This document shows, piece by piece, positions 42,219 through 50,884 of a DNA stretch of 64,000 bases. The DNA is from DASVFB01 sp963815965 (GTDB lineage: Bacteria > Actinomycetota > Thermoleophilia > Gaiellales > Gaiellaceae): contig CAWFIT010000001.1 of the NCBI GenBank assembly GCA_963815965.1, positions 558,001 to 622,000 of the forward strand, read 5' to 3'. Below the pieces are notes generated by a model. It had not been told where the DNA came from and did no database searches. It worked only from the letters and a program-made list of their open reading frames with translations. A program made the translations under genes and the position numbers. Positions within the stretch are counted from its first letter, which is position 1; each line of letters opens with the position of its first letter.

Positions 42219-43186
42219 CCCGCCGCGACCTCCGCGAGCTCCGCCCGCTCCAGGTCGGAGGCGGAGAACTCGACGAGCTTCGCCGGAGTGCGCGCGCGGA
42301 GCGTGGCCGTCCGTTGTCCCTCGAGCGCGCCGCGCTCGCCGACGATCGCGCCCGGGCCGACTTCGCCGACGATCTCGCCGTCCACCTCGGCCGTGAGGAC
42401 GCCGTCGAGGACGAGCATCAACGTGTCGTCGTTGTCGGCGCCCTGCTCGAACACCGTCTCTCCCTCGCCGACCTGCTTCGGCTTCGTCCGGCCGCCACCG
42501 CTCATCAACCGATCCGAGAGCTCACGCTCTAGGCCCGACTCGACCGCTGTGACGAGCGCTTCCGAATCCTCTTCGCCCCACGGAGTGTTCGCCTCATGCG
42601 ACTCGCGGTACCACTTGTCGAAGTCGATCGTGCCGCTCTTTCCCACCAACGCGCCGGTCTCGTCGTACAGCCAGTGCCGCGGAAACGGGCTCGCACCGAC
42701 GAGCTCGTGCTCGGCCGTGCCGTCGGCGTGAATCGTCAGCTCGAGCGTCGTCCACGCGATCGCCGAGTGCCACTGGAAGTACGGCTTGCCGCGCACGGAC
42801 CGCGGGGCAGGTGCGCCGGTTCTCCCGCCTGCGGTCTGCGTGAAGCGCACGAAGCCGTCGCCGGACTCGGCGTTCTGGATCGTCGGCAGAGCGAGGGCGG
42901 GAACGCGAAGCTCCTTCGGGCCGACCTTGAGGCGCGTGATCCCGATGCGGCCGCCGCCCGACTGCCCGTGGCCGACGATCATGCCGTCCTTCACCTCGAT
43001 CCACGCCTTCAGCTCGTTCGCCTCGCGAAACTGATCCGCGCGATGCATCGAGTCGACATCGACGAGGCGGTCCGGCGGGGCGTCGTCGTAGTGCGCAACG
43101 CCCATGGTGAACGGCACCTTCGGCATGCCCTGGACCGCTTCCGAGGGAATCCACGATATTGAGGTCACTGCTGACTCGATGCGCAT
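42197..43186 (-). CDS. cyclic-nucleotide-binding-fold domain protein
   Basis: 329 residues. The first 230 or so (SAVTSISWIPSEAVQGMPKV onward) form a conserved uncharacterised domain. The C-terminus is a cNMP-binding-like barrel: VFEQGADNDDTLMLVLDGVL and GPGAIVGERGALEGQRTATL. The ERGALEGQRTATL stretch resembles the phosphate-binding cassette, where an Arg contacts cyclic phosphate. No DNA-binding domain is seen. ATG 43186 follows GAAAGGGGCGGAG. It may sense cAMP, perhaps from class III cyclases such as the one at 58.9 kb. Confidence 0.75.
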   Translation of the reverse strand: MRIESAVTSISWIPSEAVQGMPKVPFTMGVAHYDDAPPDRLVDVDSMHRADQFREANELKAWIEVKDGMIVGHGQSGGGRIGITRLKVGPKELRVPALALPTIQNAESGDGFVRFTQTAGGRTGAPAPRSVRGKPYFQWHSAIAWTTLELTIHADGTAEHELVGASPFPRHWLYDETGALVGKSGTIDFDKWYRESHEANTPWGEEDSEALVTAVESGLERELSDRLMSGGGRTKPKQVGEGETVFEQGADNDDTLMLVLDGVLTAEVDGEIVGEVGPGAIVGERGALEGQRTATLRARTPAKLVEFSASDLERAELAEVAAGHAREGG

Positions 43187-43285
43187 CTCCGCCCCTTTCC
43201 CGACTGTGTGACGAGCCGAGCGTAACCCGGCACGGCGACCGGCACAACCAGGTTTTAGGCCCAGCGCCGCGGGGAGTAGACGAGC

Positions 43286-44332
43286 GTGCGGATCCGCGCC
43301 GTAGTTTTCCTCGCACTTCTGGCCGTCGCCGGCGTTTCCACGGCCTCGAGCGCAGGCGGCGGACGAAGCTACGCCTGGGACCTGACGCCCACCGGCACGA
43401 ACGCGCGGCTCCGCGGCGTGTCCGCGATCAGCGCGAACACCGCGTGGACGAGCGGCAGCGCCGGGACGGTCCTGCGCACGGTCAACGGCGGGCAGACCTG
43501 GCAGCAAGTGTCGCCTCCCGGCACCGCGGGGTTGCAGTTCCGCGACATCGAAGCGTTCGACGCCGACCACGCCGCGATCCTCTCGATCGGCAACGGCACC
43601 GATTCGCGTGTCTACGTCACCTCCGACGCTGGACAGCACTGGACGCTGACGTTCACGAATAACGATCCAGAGGCGTTCTACGACTGCATGACGTTCTTCG
43701 ACAGCCGACGCGGGCTCGCGCTGTCGGATCCGGTCGACGGCCGCTTCCGCATCATCGCCACGGACGACGGCGGAAACAGCTGGCATGTCGTGAACGCTCA
43801 GATGCCGGCGGCGCTGCCAGGCGAGTTCGCGTTCGCGGCCAGCGGCGAATGTCTCGTCACCGACCACGGACGGCGTGCGTGGTTCGGGACGGGAGGCGCG
43901 GCGCAGGCGCGGGTCTTCCGCTCGGACGACGGTGGGACGACGTGGCAAGTGAGCGCAACGCCCATTCACAGCGGGCCGAGTGCCGGGATCTTCGCGCTCG
44001 CCTTCCGCGGCCAGCAGCACGGATTCGCCGTCGGCGGCGACTTCGCAACGCCGACGGTCGCCCCCGACGCGCTCGCGCTGACGGCGGACGGCGGCAGTAG
44101 CTGGCAGCTCGTCTCAGACGCGCCGAACGAGTACCGCTCGGGCGCCGCCTGGGTGACCGGAAGCGACGCGGTCGTCGTCGGGCCAACCGGAAGCGACGTG
44201 AGCACCGACGGCGGCGGGAGCTGGGAGCGTTTCGACAACGGCAGCTTCGACACCGTGGACTGTGCCGGAAAGAACGCCTGCTGGGCGTCCGGCGAGCAAG
44301 GCCGCGCCGCGCACCTCGTCACCTCGCACTGA
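43286..44332 (+). CDS. secreted BNR/Ycf48-like beta-propeller protein
   Basis: 348 residues: a signal peptide (AVVFLALLAVAGVSTASSAG), then repeated Asp-box-like motifs (TVNGGQTWQQVS, TSDAGQHWTLTF, SDDGGTTWQVSA, TADGGSSWQLVS, STDGGGSWERFD) giving a propeller of about six blades. It is related in shape to Ycf48 and to sialidase-like oxidoreductase proteins, but no sialidase catalytic arginines are evident. Probably an extracellular binding or assembly protein. Starts with GTG at 43286. Confidence 0.78.
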   Translation: MRIRAVVFLALLAVAGVSTASSAGGGRSYAWDLTPTGTNARLRGVSAISANTAWTSGSAGTVLRTVNGGQTWQQVSPPGTAGLQFRDIEAFDADHAAILSIGNGTDSRVYVTSDAGQHWTLTFTNNDPEAFYDCMTFFDSRRGLALSDPVDGRFRIIATDDGGNSWHVVNAQMPAALPGEFAFAASGECLVTDHGRRAWFGTGGAAQARVFRSDDGGTTWQVSATPIHSGPSAGIFALAFRGQQHGFAVGGDFATPTVAPDALALTADGGSSWQLVSDAPNEYRSGAAWVTGSDAVVVGPTGSDVSTDGGGSWERFDNGSFDTVDCAGKNACWASGEQGRAAHLVTSH

Positions 44333-44351
44333 CGCCGCTAACCGCGCCGGG

Positions 44352-45716
44352 CTACGCGGGCGTGGGCAAGCCTTCGATCGCCCGCAGCGCGCGCTCGAAC
44401 TCTGCCTCGTCGAGCGCGACGTCCTCCAGCTTCCCTGCGAAGTAGTTGTCGTACGCGGCCATGTCGAAGTGGCCGTGACCGGAGAGGTTGAACAGGATCG
44501 TGCGCTCCTCGCCCGCTTCGTCGGCAGCGCGCGCCACCTCGAGCGCACCGTGAATCGCGTGCGCAGACTCCGGCGCGGGGATGATCCCCTCGCTGTGCGC
44601 GAAGCGCACCGCCGACCCGAAGATGTCGCTCTGCAGGTACGCCTCGGCCCTGATCAACTCGTCGTTCACGAGCTGCGAGATCAGCGGCGCGACGCCGTGG
44701 TAGCGGAGGCCTCCCGCGTGAATCGGCTCCGGGACGAAATCGTGACCGAGCGTGTGCATCGGAACGAGCGGCGTCAGCTTGCTCGTGTCGCCGAAGTCGT
44801 ACGCGTACAGGCCGCGCGTCAGCGTCGGGCACGCGGCCGGCTCGCACGCGAGCACGTCGATGTCGCGACCGGCGATCTTCTCGCGGATGAACGGGAACGC
44901 CAGTCCCGCGAAGTTGGAGCCGCCGCCGACGCAGCCGATCACGACGTCCGGGAAGGCGCCGGCGAGCTCCATCTGCGCGAGCGCCTCCTGCCCGATGATC
45001 GTCTGGTGCAGCAGCACGTGGTTGAGCACGCTGCCCAGCGAGTACGACGTGTCCTCGCGCCCTGCCGCATCCTCGACGGCTTCCGAGATCGCGATGCCGA
45101 GGCTGCCTGGAGTGTCGGGATGCTCGGCGAGGATCGCGCGCCCGCACTCGGTGTCCTCTGACGGGCTCGCGACGATCTCCGCACCCCACGTGTGGATCAT
45201 CGAGCGCCGGAACGGCTTCTGGTCGTACGAGATGCGAACCATGTACACCTTGCACTCGAGACCGATCAGCTTGCAGGCGAACGCGAGCGCGCTGCCCCAC
45301 TGCCCCGCGCCTGTCTCGGTCGACAGCCGCGTGCGTCCCTCGCGCTTGTTGTAGAACGCCTGCGCCACCGCGGTGTTCGGCTTGTGGCTCCCCGGCGGGC
45401 TGACGCCCTCGTACTTGTAGAAGATCCGCGAGCGCGTCCCGACGGCCGCTTCGAGGCGCCGCGCTCGGTACAGCGGCGTCGGACGCCACAGCGAGTACAT
45501 GTCGAGGATCTCCTCCGGGATCGCGACCTCGGCGTCCTCGCTGACCTCTTGCATGATCAGCTCCATCGGGAACAGCGGTGAGAGGTCGTCGGGGCCGACC
45601 GGCTCACCTGTGCCCGGATGCAGCACGGGCCGCGGCGCGTTCGGCATGTCCGCGGCGACGTTGTACCACTGCCGCGGAATCTGCGACTCGTCGAGCAGGT
45701 ACTTCGTCTGCTCCAC
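44352..45716 (-). CDS. TrpB2-type tryptophan synthase beta-like PLP enzyme
   Basis: 454 residues from a GTG at 45716. The PLP lysine is in GSHKPNTAVAQAF, the glycine-rich phosphate loop is CVGGGSNFAGLAF, and the N-terminus TKYLLDESQIPRQWYN matches the long TrpB2 branch. It joins indole and serine to make tryptophan, or acts on phosphoserine-like substrates. No trpA is adjacent, as is usual for TrpB2, which tends to work alone as a salvage enzyme. It follows an 83-aa protein by 23 nt on the same strand. Confidence 0.9.
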   Translation of the reverse strand: MEQTKYLLDESQIPRQWYNVAADMPNAPRPVLHPGTGEPVGPDDLSPLFPMELIMQEVSEDAEVAIPEEILDMYSLWRPTPLYRARRLEAAVGTRSRIFYKYEGVSPPGSHKPNTAVAQAFYNKREGRTRLSTETGAGQWGSALAFACKLIGLECKVYMVRISYDQKPFRRSMIHTWGAEIVASPSEDTECGRAILAEHPDTPGSLGIAISEAVEDAAGREDTSYSLGSVLNHVLLHQTIIGQEALAQMELAGAFPDVVIGCVGGGSNFAGLAFPFIREKIAGRDIDVLACEPAACPTLTRGLYAYDFGDTSKLTPLVPMHTLGHDFVPEPIHAGGLRYHGVAPLISQLVNDELIRAEAYLQSDIFGSAVRFAHSEGIIPAPESAHAIHGALEVARAADEAGEERTILFNLSGHGHFDMAAYDNYFAGKLEDVALDEAEFERALRAIEGLPTPA

Positions 45717-45739
45717 GACGTCGAGGATAAATGATGGAA

Positions 45740-45991
45740 CTACGCTGCGAGGGGCGGGCGCCGCAGGTGTCGTCTCTGAGCGTCGACGATCTTCATCGCC
45801 GCTTCGAAGAGCTGGAACGCGAGCTCGTCTCGCGTCGCCGCGCAACCCCCGACGCGGTACGAGCTGCCGTCCGCCGCGAAATGACGGGCCACCCCCACGA
45901 GATCGCCACCGTCGGGCTCGACCTGGACCTGCCAGCCGAGCAGAGTGAGCCAGATGAGCAGAATCGATGTCTCTTCCTGGCTTGTGGGCAC
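45740..45991 (-). CDS. small conserved hypothetical protein
   Basis: 83 residues: ETSILLIWLTLLGWQVQVEP, then GVARHFAADGSSYRVGGC and ELAFQLFEAAMKIVDAQRR. The sequence is protein-like with a short hydrophobic stretch, but belongs to no family I can name. It lies directly upstream of trpB2 on the same strand, so it may be co-transcribed. Confidence 0.55.
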   Translation of the reverse strand: MPTSQEETSILLIWLTLLGWQVQVEPDGGDLVGVARHFAADGSSYRVGGCAATRDELAFQLFEAAMKIVDAQRRHLRRPPLAA

Positions 45992-46162
45992 ACCGTCTCC
46001 TGGATTTGCGGTTCGAGCTGACCCCGCCGCAGAGGGGTCCTCTCGTTGACGGGCCTCACATTGCTTACTCCGATTCGGTTGATCTATCCCCCAACAGGGG
46101 TTGACGGCCCTGCTTCACTCGCCGGACGACCAAGGAAAGCGCGCTACTGCCTGTCCGTCGGC

Positions 46163-47254
46163 TCAAGCAACGACACGCGCTTCACCTCCGACGAAGACGC
46201 TCTTGATCTCGAGACCGTCGTCGAGGACGAGGACGTCCGCAGCGAGGCCGACTTCGAGGCGACCGACGTCCGACAGCCCGAGCGCGCGCGCCGGGACGGC
46301 GGACGCAGCGCCCAGCGCATCCTCGAACGAGGCGCCGAGCTCGTGCAGGTTGCGGACAGCGTCGATCATCGACAGCAGGCTGCCGGCGAGCATCCCCTCG
46401 GGCGCACGCACGGCGCCGTCCTGCACTGAGAGCTCGACGCTGCCGAGACTGTAGGCGCCGCCGCTGCCGCCCGCCGCTGCGACCGCATCGGTGACGAGTA
46501 CGACGCGCCCTGCGGCGGCGCGCCAGACGAGCGCGGCGGTCTCGGGGGCGAGGTGGACTCCGTCGAGAATGATCTGGACGAAGACGTCGTCGCGCACGAG
46601 CGCGGCGCCGACGATGCCGGGATCGCGATGATTGAACGGCCGCATTGCGTTGAAGAGGTGCGTGACCATGCGAGCGCCGCGATCGAACGCCGCGCTCGCC
46701 TGATCCGCCGTCGCGTCGCTGTGGCCGCACGAGACGGTGATGCCTCGCGCGACGAGGTCGTCGATCAACTCGAGCGCTCCGGGGAGCTCGGGGGCCAGCG
46801 TCATCATCCGCACTCGTCCAGCGGCGAGCAGCCGCTCGAGCAAGGCGGGGTCGGGATCGCGCCGTCCGCGCGGCCGATGCGTGCCGAGCCGCTGCGCGGC
46901 GAGGAACGGCCCCTCGAGGTGCACGCCGAGGATGCGCGGACCGACCGAATCGCGCGGCACCTCGGCGAGCGCCGCGACCAATTCCGTTTCTGGTGCCGTA
47001 ATCAGCGTGGGGAGGAACGACGTCACGCCCGTTTCGAGCAGCGCCTCGCCGGCCCGGCGATAGCCGTCGCCGTCCGTCTCGAGGAAGTCGACGCCGCCGA
47101 AACCATTCACCTGTAAGTCGACGAAGCCGGGCACGGCGATGCCGCGGCTCTTAGAGCTGCCCAGCCCGATGCCGGCGACACGGCCGTCGGCGATGTCCAC
47201 GTCGCCGGGGACGAGTCGGCCGCCGACCAGCGCGGCCTCGACGCCGAGCCTCAT
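46163..47254 (-). CDS. nagA: N-acetylglucosamine-6-phosphate deacetylase
   Basis: A 363-residue amidohydrolase-fold enzyme that removes acetate from GlcNAc-6-phosphate in amino-sugar recycling. The metal Glu is in GVHLEGPFLAAQRLG and the metal His residues are in VSCGHSDAT and VTHLFNAM. The catalytic Asp is in VLVTDAVAAAG. The Q-x-N variant at the start (DLQVNGFGGVDF) is the normal NagA form. Its ATG overlaps the stop of the large regulator (ATGA), suggesting that protein may control amino-sugar use. No nagB is in the window. Confidence 0.92.
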   Translation of the reverse strand: MRLGVEAALVGGRLVPGDVDIADGRVAGIGLGSSKSRGIAVPGFVDLQVNGFGGVDFLETDGDGYRRAGEALLETGVTSFLPTLITAPETELVAALAEVPRDSVGPRILGVHLEGPFLAAQRLGTHRPRGRRDPDPALLERLLAAGRVRMMTLAPELPGALELIDDLVARGITVSCGHSDATADQASAAFDRGARMVTHLFNAMRPFNHRDPGIVGAALVRDDVFVQIILDGVHLAPETAALVWRAAAGRVVLVTDAVAAAGGSGGAYSLGSVELSVQDGAVRAPEGMLAGSLLSMIDAVRNLHELGASFEDALGAASAVPARALGLSDVGRLEVGLAADVLVLDDGLEIKSVFVGGEARVVA

Positions 47255-50022
47255 CCGACGTTGACCTGATCGAGGGTCAGCGTGCGACCTTCCTCGACAT
47301 GCGCGGCGAGAAGCTCGTCGGAGAGCTCGACACGCACCAAGGCGAGCGTTTGTTCGTGCAACTCGTGCGCCGCGCGATCGAGCGACGCGCCGAGCTTCTC
47401 GAGCAGCAGCTCCGAGGCGCCGAGCATGCGGGCAGCGCGCACGGGCTCAGCCCGCCTCGCCGACAGCGCCGCGAGCCCCTCGAGCGCGTAAGCGAGCGCC
47501 TCCTGGTAGCCGAGGTCCCGCCCAAGCTCGAACGCCTCGTCGAACGCGGCCGTGGCCTCGTCCTGCCGCTGCAGCTGAAGACACGCCTGGCCGAAGTTGA
47601 GCAGCGCCAGAGCCAGCCCCTCGCGATGCCGAAGCTCGCGGGCGAGCGCGACAGCTTCGCTCGTCCAGTACGCCGCGTCGTCGTACCGGGCCCGGTGTAG
47701 CGCGAGGTCGCCGAGGTTGTTGATCGCCGTCGAGAGGACACGCCGCTCGTTCGCGGCGCGGGCGAGCTCGATCGTCTCCTCGTTTAGCCTCGCCGCCCGC
47801 TCGTAATCGGAGTTGGAGACGGCTATCACAGCGAGGCTCAGCGTTGCGCGCGCCATGCCCGGCTCGTCACCGAGCTCCCCCGCGAGCGCGAGGCTCTCCT
47901 CGAGGAAGCTCTCCGCCTGCTCTAGATCGCGCTGCTTCAGCGCGAGCACGCCCACCCCGCGCAGCGCCTTCACCCTCGCCGCGGGTTCACCGCCGCGGTC
48001 GCGATGGAGAGCGTCCTCGAGCCAGCCCCGGCCCTCGCCGATGTGGCCGCGGATGAGCCAGAAGCGACCGAGCGCCGCTGCAAGCCTCAGCTCGACGTCG
48101 GCCGCGCCGACGGGCTGAGACCAGAACAGGACGGCGCGGAGGTTGTCGTGCTCTCGCTCGAGCTGCTCGTGCATCGTCGTCTCGTCGACCACGCCGATGT
48201 CGCGCTCGGCCGCCTCGGCCAGCTCGACGAAATACTCGGCATGGCGGCGCCGCAGCTCGTCGGCCTCCCCACTCCGTTCGAGCTGCTCGAGCGCGTACTC
48301 CCGGATCGTCTCGAGCATCGCGAACCTGCCCTCCGCGACGCGGCGGAGCAGGTTGCCGTCGACGAGCGACGTGAAGATCGCAAGCACGTCGGTGCCTTCC
48401 TCTGCGCACACCGACTCGACGGCGTCGACCGTGCAGCCTCCGGAGAACACCGCGAGCCGCGCAAGCAGGACGCGCTCCGGCTCGGAGAGCAGTTCGTAGC
48501 TCCAGTCGAGCGTTGCGCGAAGCGTCTGCTGCCGGCTCGGAAGATCGCGCGCGCCGCCTGTGAGCACGTCGAGCGCCTGTTCCAGCCGCTGCACCATCCG
48601 CGGCGGAGGCAGCAGCTTGCCGCGCGCGGCGGCAAGCTCGATCGCGAGTGGCAGCCCATCGAGCCGCCGGCAGATCTCCGCGACGTCCGGCGCGCCTTTC
48701 TCCGTCAGCTCGAAGGATGGGTCGACGGCGCGCAGACGCGTCACGAACAGGCGGACGGCGTCGTTGGCTGCGAGTTCCTCGAAGGTCGGCGTCGCCGCGC
48801 GGCTCGGCGGCTCCAGCGGCGGGACCGAGTACTCGTGCTCGCCGCGGAGACGCAGCGGCGCGCGGCTCGTGGCAAGCACGGCCAGTCGCGGAGCCGCTGC
48901 GAGCAGCTCCGAGACGAGCGGCGCCCCCGGGAGCAGATGCTCGAAGTTGTCGAGCAGCAGCAGGATGCTTCTGCTCGCGAAGGTGATCCGCGAGGGCATC
49001 GGCGGCGGAGTCCGATCGCCTTCCTCGACCTCGAGCGCAACGGCGATCGTCGTCGCAAGCAGAGCCGGGTCGGCGACGGGAGCGAGGTCGACGAACACAG
49101 CGCCGTCGCGGAACTCGGCTGAGAGCTCCTCGGCGACGGCGAGCCCGAGCCTCGTCTTGCCCGTGCCGCCGGGCCCCGTCAGCGTGACCAGGCGCACGTC
49201 GTCGCGGTGCAGCAGCGCCGTGACCGCGGCGATCTCGAGGCGGCGGCCGACGAGCGGCGTCGGCGGCTTCGGCAGCGGTCGGATGCCGGCGCGCACCTGC
49301 TCGGGCGCGGCCAGCGCCGGATCGTGCCGGAGGATTCCGCGCTCTAGCTCCTGCAGGGTCGAGCCGGGCTCGAGGCCGAGCTCGTCGACGAGCAACCGCC
49401 GGGCCGCGCGGTACGCGTCGAGCGCGTCCTTCTGCCGTCCCGCGCGGTAGAGCGCGAGGATGTACTGCTCGTGCAAGTGCTCACGGAACGGCTCTTCGGC
49501 GAGCAGCTTCTCGAGCTCGCCGAGCAGTGCGGCGTGCCGCCCGAGCGCGAGCTCCGCTTCGTTGCGAAGCTCGATTGCGGCCAGACGTTCGTCGTTCAGG
49601 CGACCCGTCTCGGTCTCGGAGATCGGCTCCCCGGCAAGATCCGCAAGCGGCGGACCGGTCCAGAGACCGAGCGCCCGTTGAAGATCGTCCCCCGCGTCGG
49701 CCGCATTCCCCGCCGTGAGCGAAAGCCGAGCCTGGGCGACGAGACGCCGAAAGCGTATGAGGTCGAGCTCGCCGTGTTCGAGGGAGAGCCTGTATCCCGT
49801 GCCGTGCGTCTCGATCCAGCCGGCCCCGAGCGCCCTGCGCAGGCCGTGGACGTAGACCTGCAGCGACTGGGCCGCCGAGGCGGGCGGCTCGTCGCCCCAC
49901 AGCGCGTCGATCAGCCGGTCTCGCGTCAGCACCTCGCCGGCGTGGACGAGCAGCGTCGCCAGCAGCGCCCGCTGCTTCGGGGCTCCCAGCGGCACGCGGC
50001 GCTCACCGTCGAGCGCCAACAC
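47251..50022 (-). CDS. AfsR/SARP-type regulator: BTAD, NB-ARC-like ATPase and TPR repeats
   Basis: 923 residues: a winged-helix OmpR-type DNA-binding domain (PKQRALLATLLVHAGEVLTR), a BTAD all-helical domain (about 90-235) and an STAND/NB-ARC ATPase. The ATPase has Walker A LTGPGGTGKTRLG and Walker B-like ILLLLDNFEHLLPG. C-terminal TPR-like repeats run from about 640. It would oligomerise on ATP and signal binding to activate transcription. The first legal start, GTG 50022, is downstream of the conserved strand IDFHILGPV. An AAGGGGG site lies 4 nt before an ACG codon (top coordinate 50052), hinting at a non-canonical or mutated start. Confidence 0.88.
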   Translation of the reverse strand: MLALDGERRVPLGAPKQRALLATLLVHAGEVLTRDRLIDALWGDEPPASAAQSLQVYVHGLRRALGAGWIETHGTGYRLSLEHGELDLIRFRRLVAQARLSLTAGNAADAGDDLQRALGLWTGPPLADLAGEPISETETGRLNDERLAAIELRNEAELALGRHAALLGELEKLLAEEPFREHLHEQYILALYRAGRQKDALDAYRAARRLLVDELGLEPGSTLQELERGILRHDPALAAPEQVRAGIRPLPKPPTPLVGRRLEIAAVTALLHRDDVRLVTLTGPGGTGKTRLGLAVAEELSAEFRDGAVFVDLAPVADPALLATTIAVALEVEEGDRTPPPMPSRITFASRSILLLLDNFEHLLPGAPLVSELLAAAPRLAVLATSRAPLRLRGEHEYSVPPLEPPSRAATPTFEELAANDAVRLFVTRLRAVDPSFELTEKGAPDVAEICRRLDGLPLAIELAAARGKLLPPPRMVQRLEQALDVLTGGARDLPSRQQTLRATLDWSYELLSEPERVLLARLAVFSGGCTVDAVESVCAEEGTDVLAIFTSLVDGNLLRRVAEGRFAMLETIREYALEQLERSGEADELRRRHAEYFVELAEAAERDIGVVDETTMHEQLEREHDNLRAVLFWSQPVGAADVELRLAAALGRFWLIRGHIGEGRGWLEDALHRDRGGEPAARVKALRGVGVLALKQRDLEQAESFLEESLALAGELGDEPGMARATLSLAVIAVSNSDYERAARLNEETIELARAANERRVLSTAINNLGDLALHRARYDDAAYWTSEAVALARELRHREGLALALLNFGQACLQLQRQDEATAAFDEAFELGRDLGYQEALAYALEGLAALSARRAEPVRAARMLGASELLLEKLGASLDRAAHELHEQTLALVRVELSDELLAAHVEEGRTLTLDQVNVG

Positions 50023-50153
50023 CGGCCCCAGGATGTGGAAATCGATTGTCGTGAGACCCCCTTAACGAACCCGCCAAGTGAATCTTAAGCGCTCGCGCGC
50101 ACTGTCCTCTCAACGCCCCCCGCCTTGGGCGGGCAACCCGAGAGGAGCAGAAA

Positions 50154-50729
50154 ATGATTCGTGCTGGAGATTCGATCGAGAACCCGGTCACCGGCGAGAG
50201 GCTCGTCTTCCACAAGACCTCGCGCGAGACCGGCGGGCAGGCCGTCGTCGTCGAGACATTCGTGCAGCCGAACGGCTTCGTCGCCGCGGCCCACGTGCAT
50301 CCGAGCCAGGAGGAGCGCTTCGAGATCGTCCACGGCTCGGTCGGCTTCAAGGTCGGCGGCGAGAAGCTCGTCGCAGGCCCGGGGCAGCGCATCACGGTTC
50401 CCGCCGGAACGCCGCACAAGTTCTGGAACGCCGGCGACGACGTGGCGCAGTTCGTCTGCGAGATCCGGCCGGCGCTGCAGTTCGAGCAGCTGATCGAGAC
50501 GATGTTCTCGCTCGCGGCCGACGGCAAGACGAACCGCAAGGGAATGCCGAACCCGTTGCGGCTCGCCGTGATCGCGAACGCGCACTTCGACACGGTGCAG
50601 CTGCCGTTCCCGCCGGCGTTCGTCCAGCGGGTCGCACTTGCGTGTGGAGCTCCCGCCGGCCGCCTGGTCGGTTACCGCGAGACCTACGAGCGCGCGCCGG
50701 CGACGGCGCCGGCGAGCGCCACCGCGTGA
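50154..50729 (+). CDS. cupin-domain protein
   Basis: 191 residues. Cupin motif 1 is AAHVHPSQEERFEIVHGSVG (two His, two Glu for the metal) and motif 2 is VPAGTPHKFWNAGD. The last 90 residues are helical and not recognised. The ATG at 50154 follows GAGAGGAG. It diverges from the BTAD regulator across a 131-bp gap and may be one of its targets. Possible roles are a dioxygenase or ligand sensor. Confidence 0.85.
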   Translation: MIRAGDSIENPVTGERLVFHKTSRETGGQAVVVETFVQPNGFVAAAHVHPSQEERFEIVHGSVGFKVGGEKLVAGPGQRITVPAGTPHKFWNAGDDVAQFVCEIRPALQFEQLIETMFSLAADGKTNRKGMPNPLRLAVIANAHFDTVQLPFPPAFVQRVALACGAPAGRLVGYRETYERAPATAPASATA

Positions 50730-50842
50730 CGATTCGCGGACGCTTCTACCTTGCGCTCGTCGTGCTGGCGCTGGTCGCGCTGGCGCTCGGAGGTGTCCTC
50801 GTTCGCTGGGCCGGCTTTGGACAGCCGGCCCAGCCTTTCTAA
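50726..50842 (+). CDS. possible 38-residue single-helix membrane protein
   Basis: A GTG overlapping the cupin stop (GTGA) opens 38 codons: a basic start (RGRFY), one hydrophobic helix (LALVVLALVALALGGVLV) and the tail RWAGFGQPAQPF. The start overlap and membrane-like sequence favour translation. Against this, the last codons coincide with an 11-bp hairpin that may simply be a terminator. Confidence 0.35.
   Translation: MTIRGRFYLALVVLALVALALGGVLVRWAGFGQPAQPF
50806..50833 (+). terminator. 11-bp hairpin with pyrimidine tail
   Basis: CTGGGCCGGCT at 50806-50816 pairs exactly with AGCCGGCCCAG at 50823-50833 around a 6-nt loop, followed by CCTTTCT. This is a good Rho-independent terminator for the cupin transcript. 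Confidence 0.65.
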
Positions 50843-50884
50843 ATCGGCGCCTGCTCCGGCATCCAGTCGCAGTAGGCTCCGATC

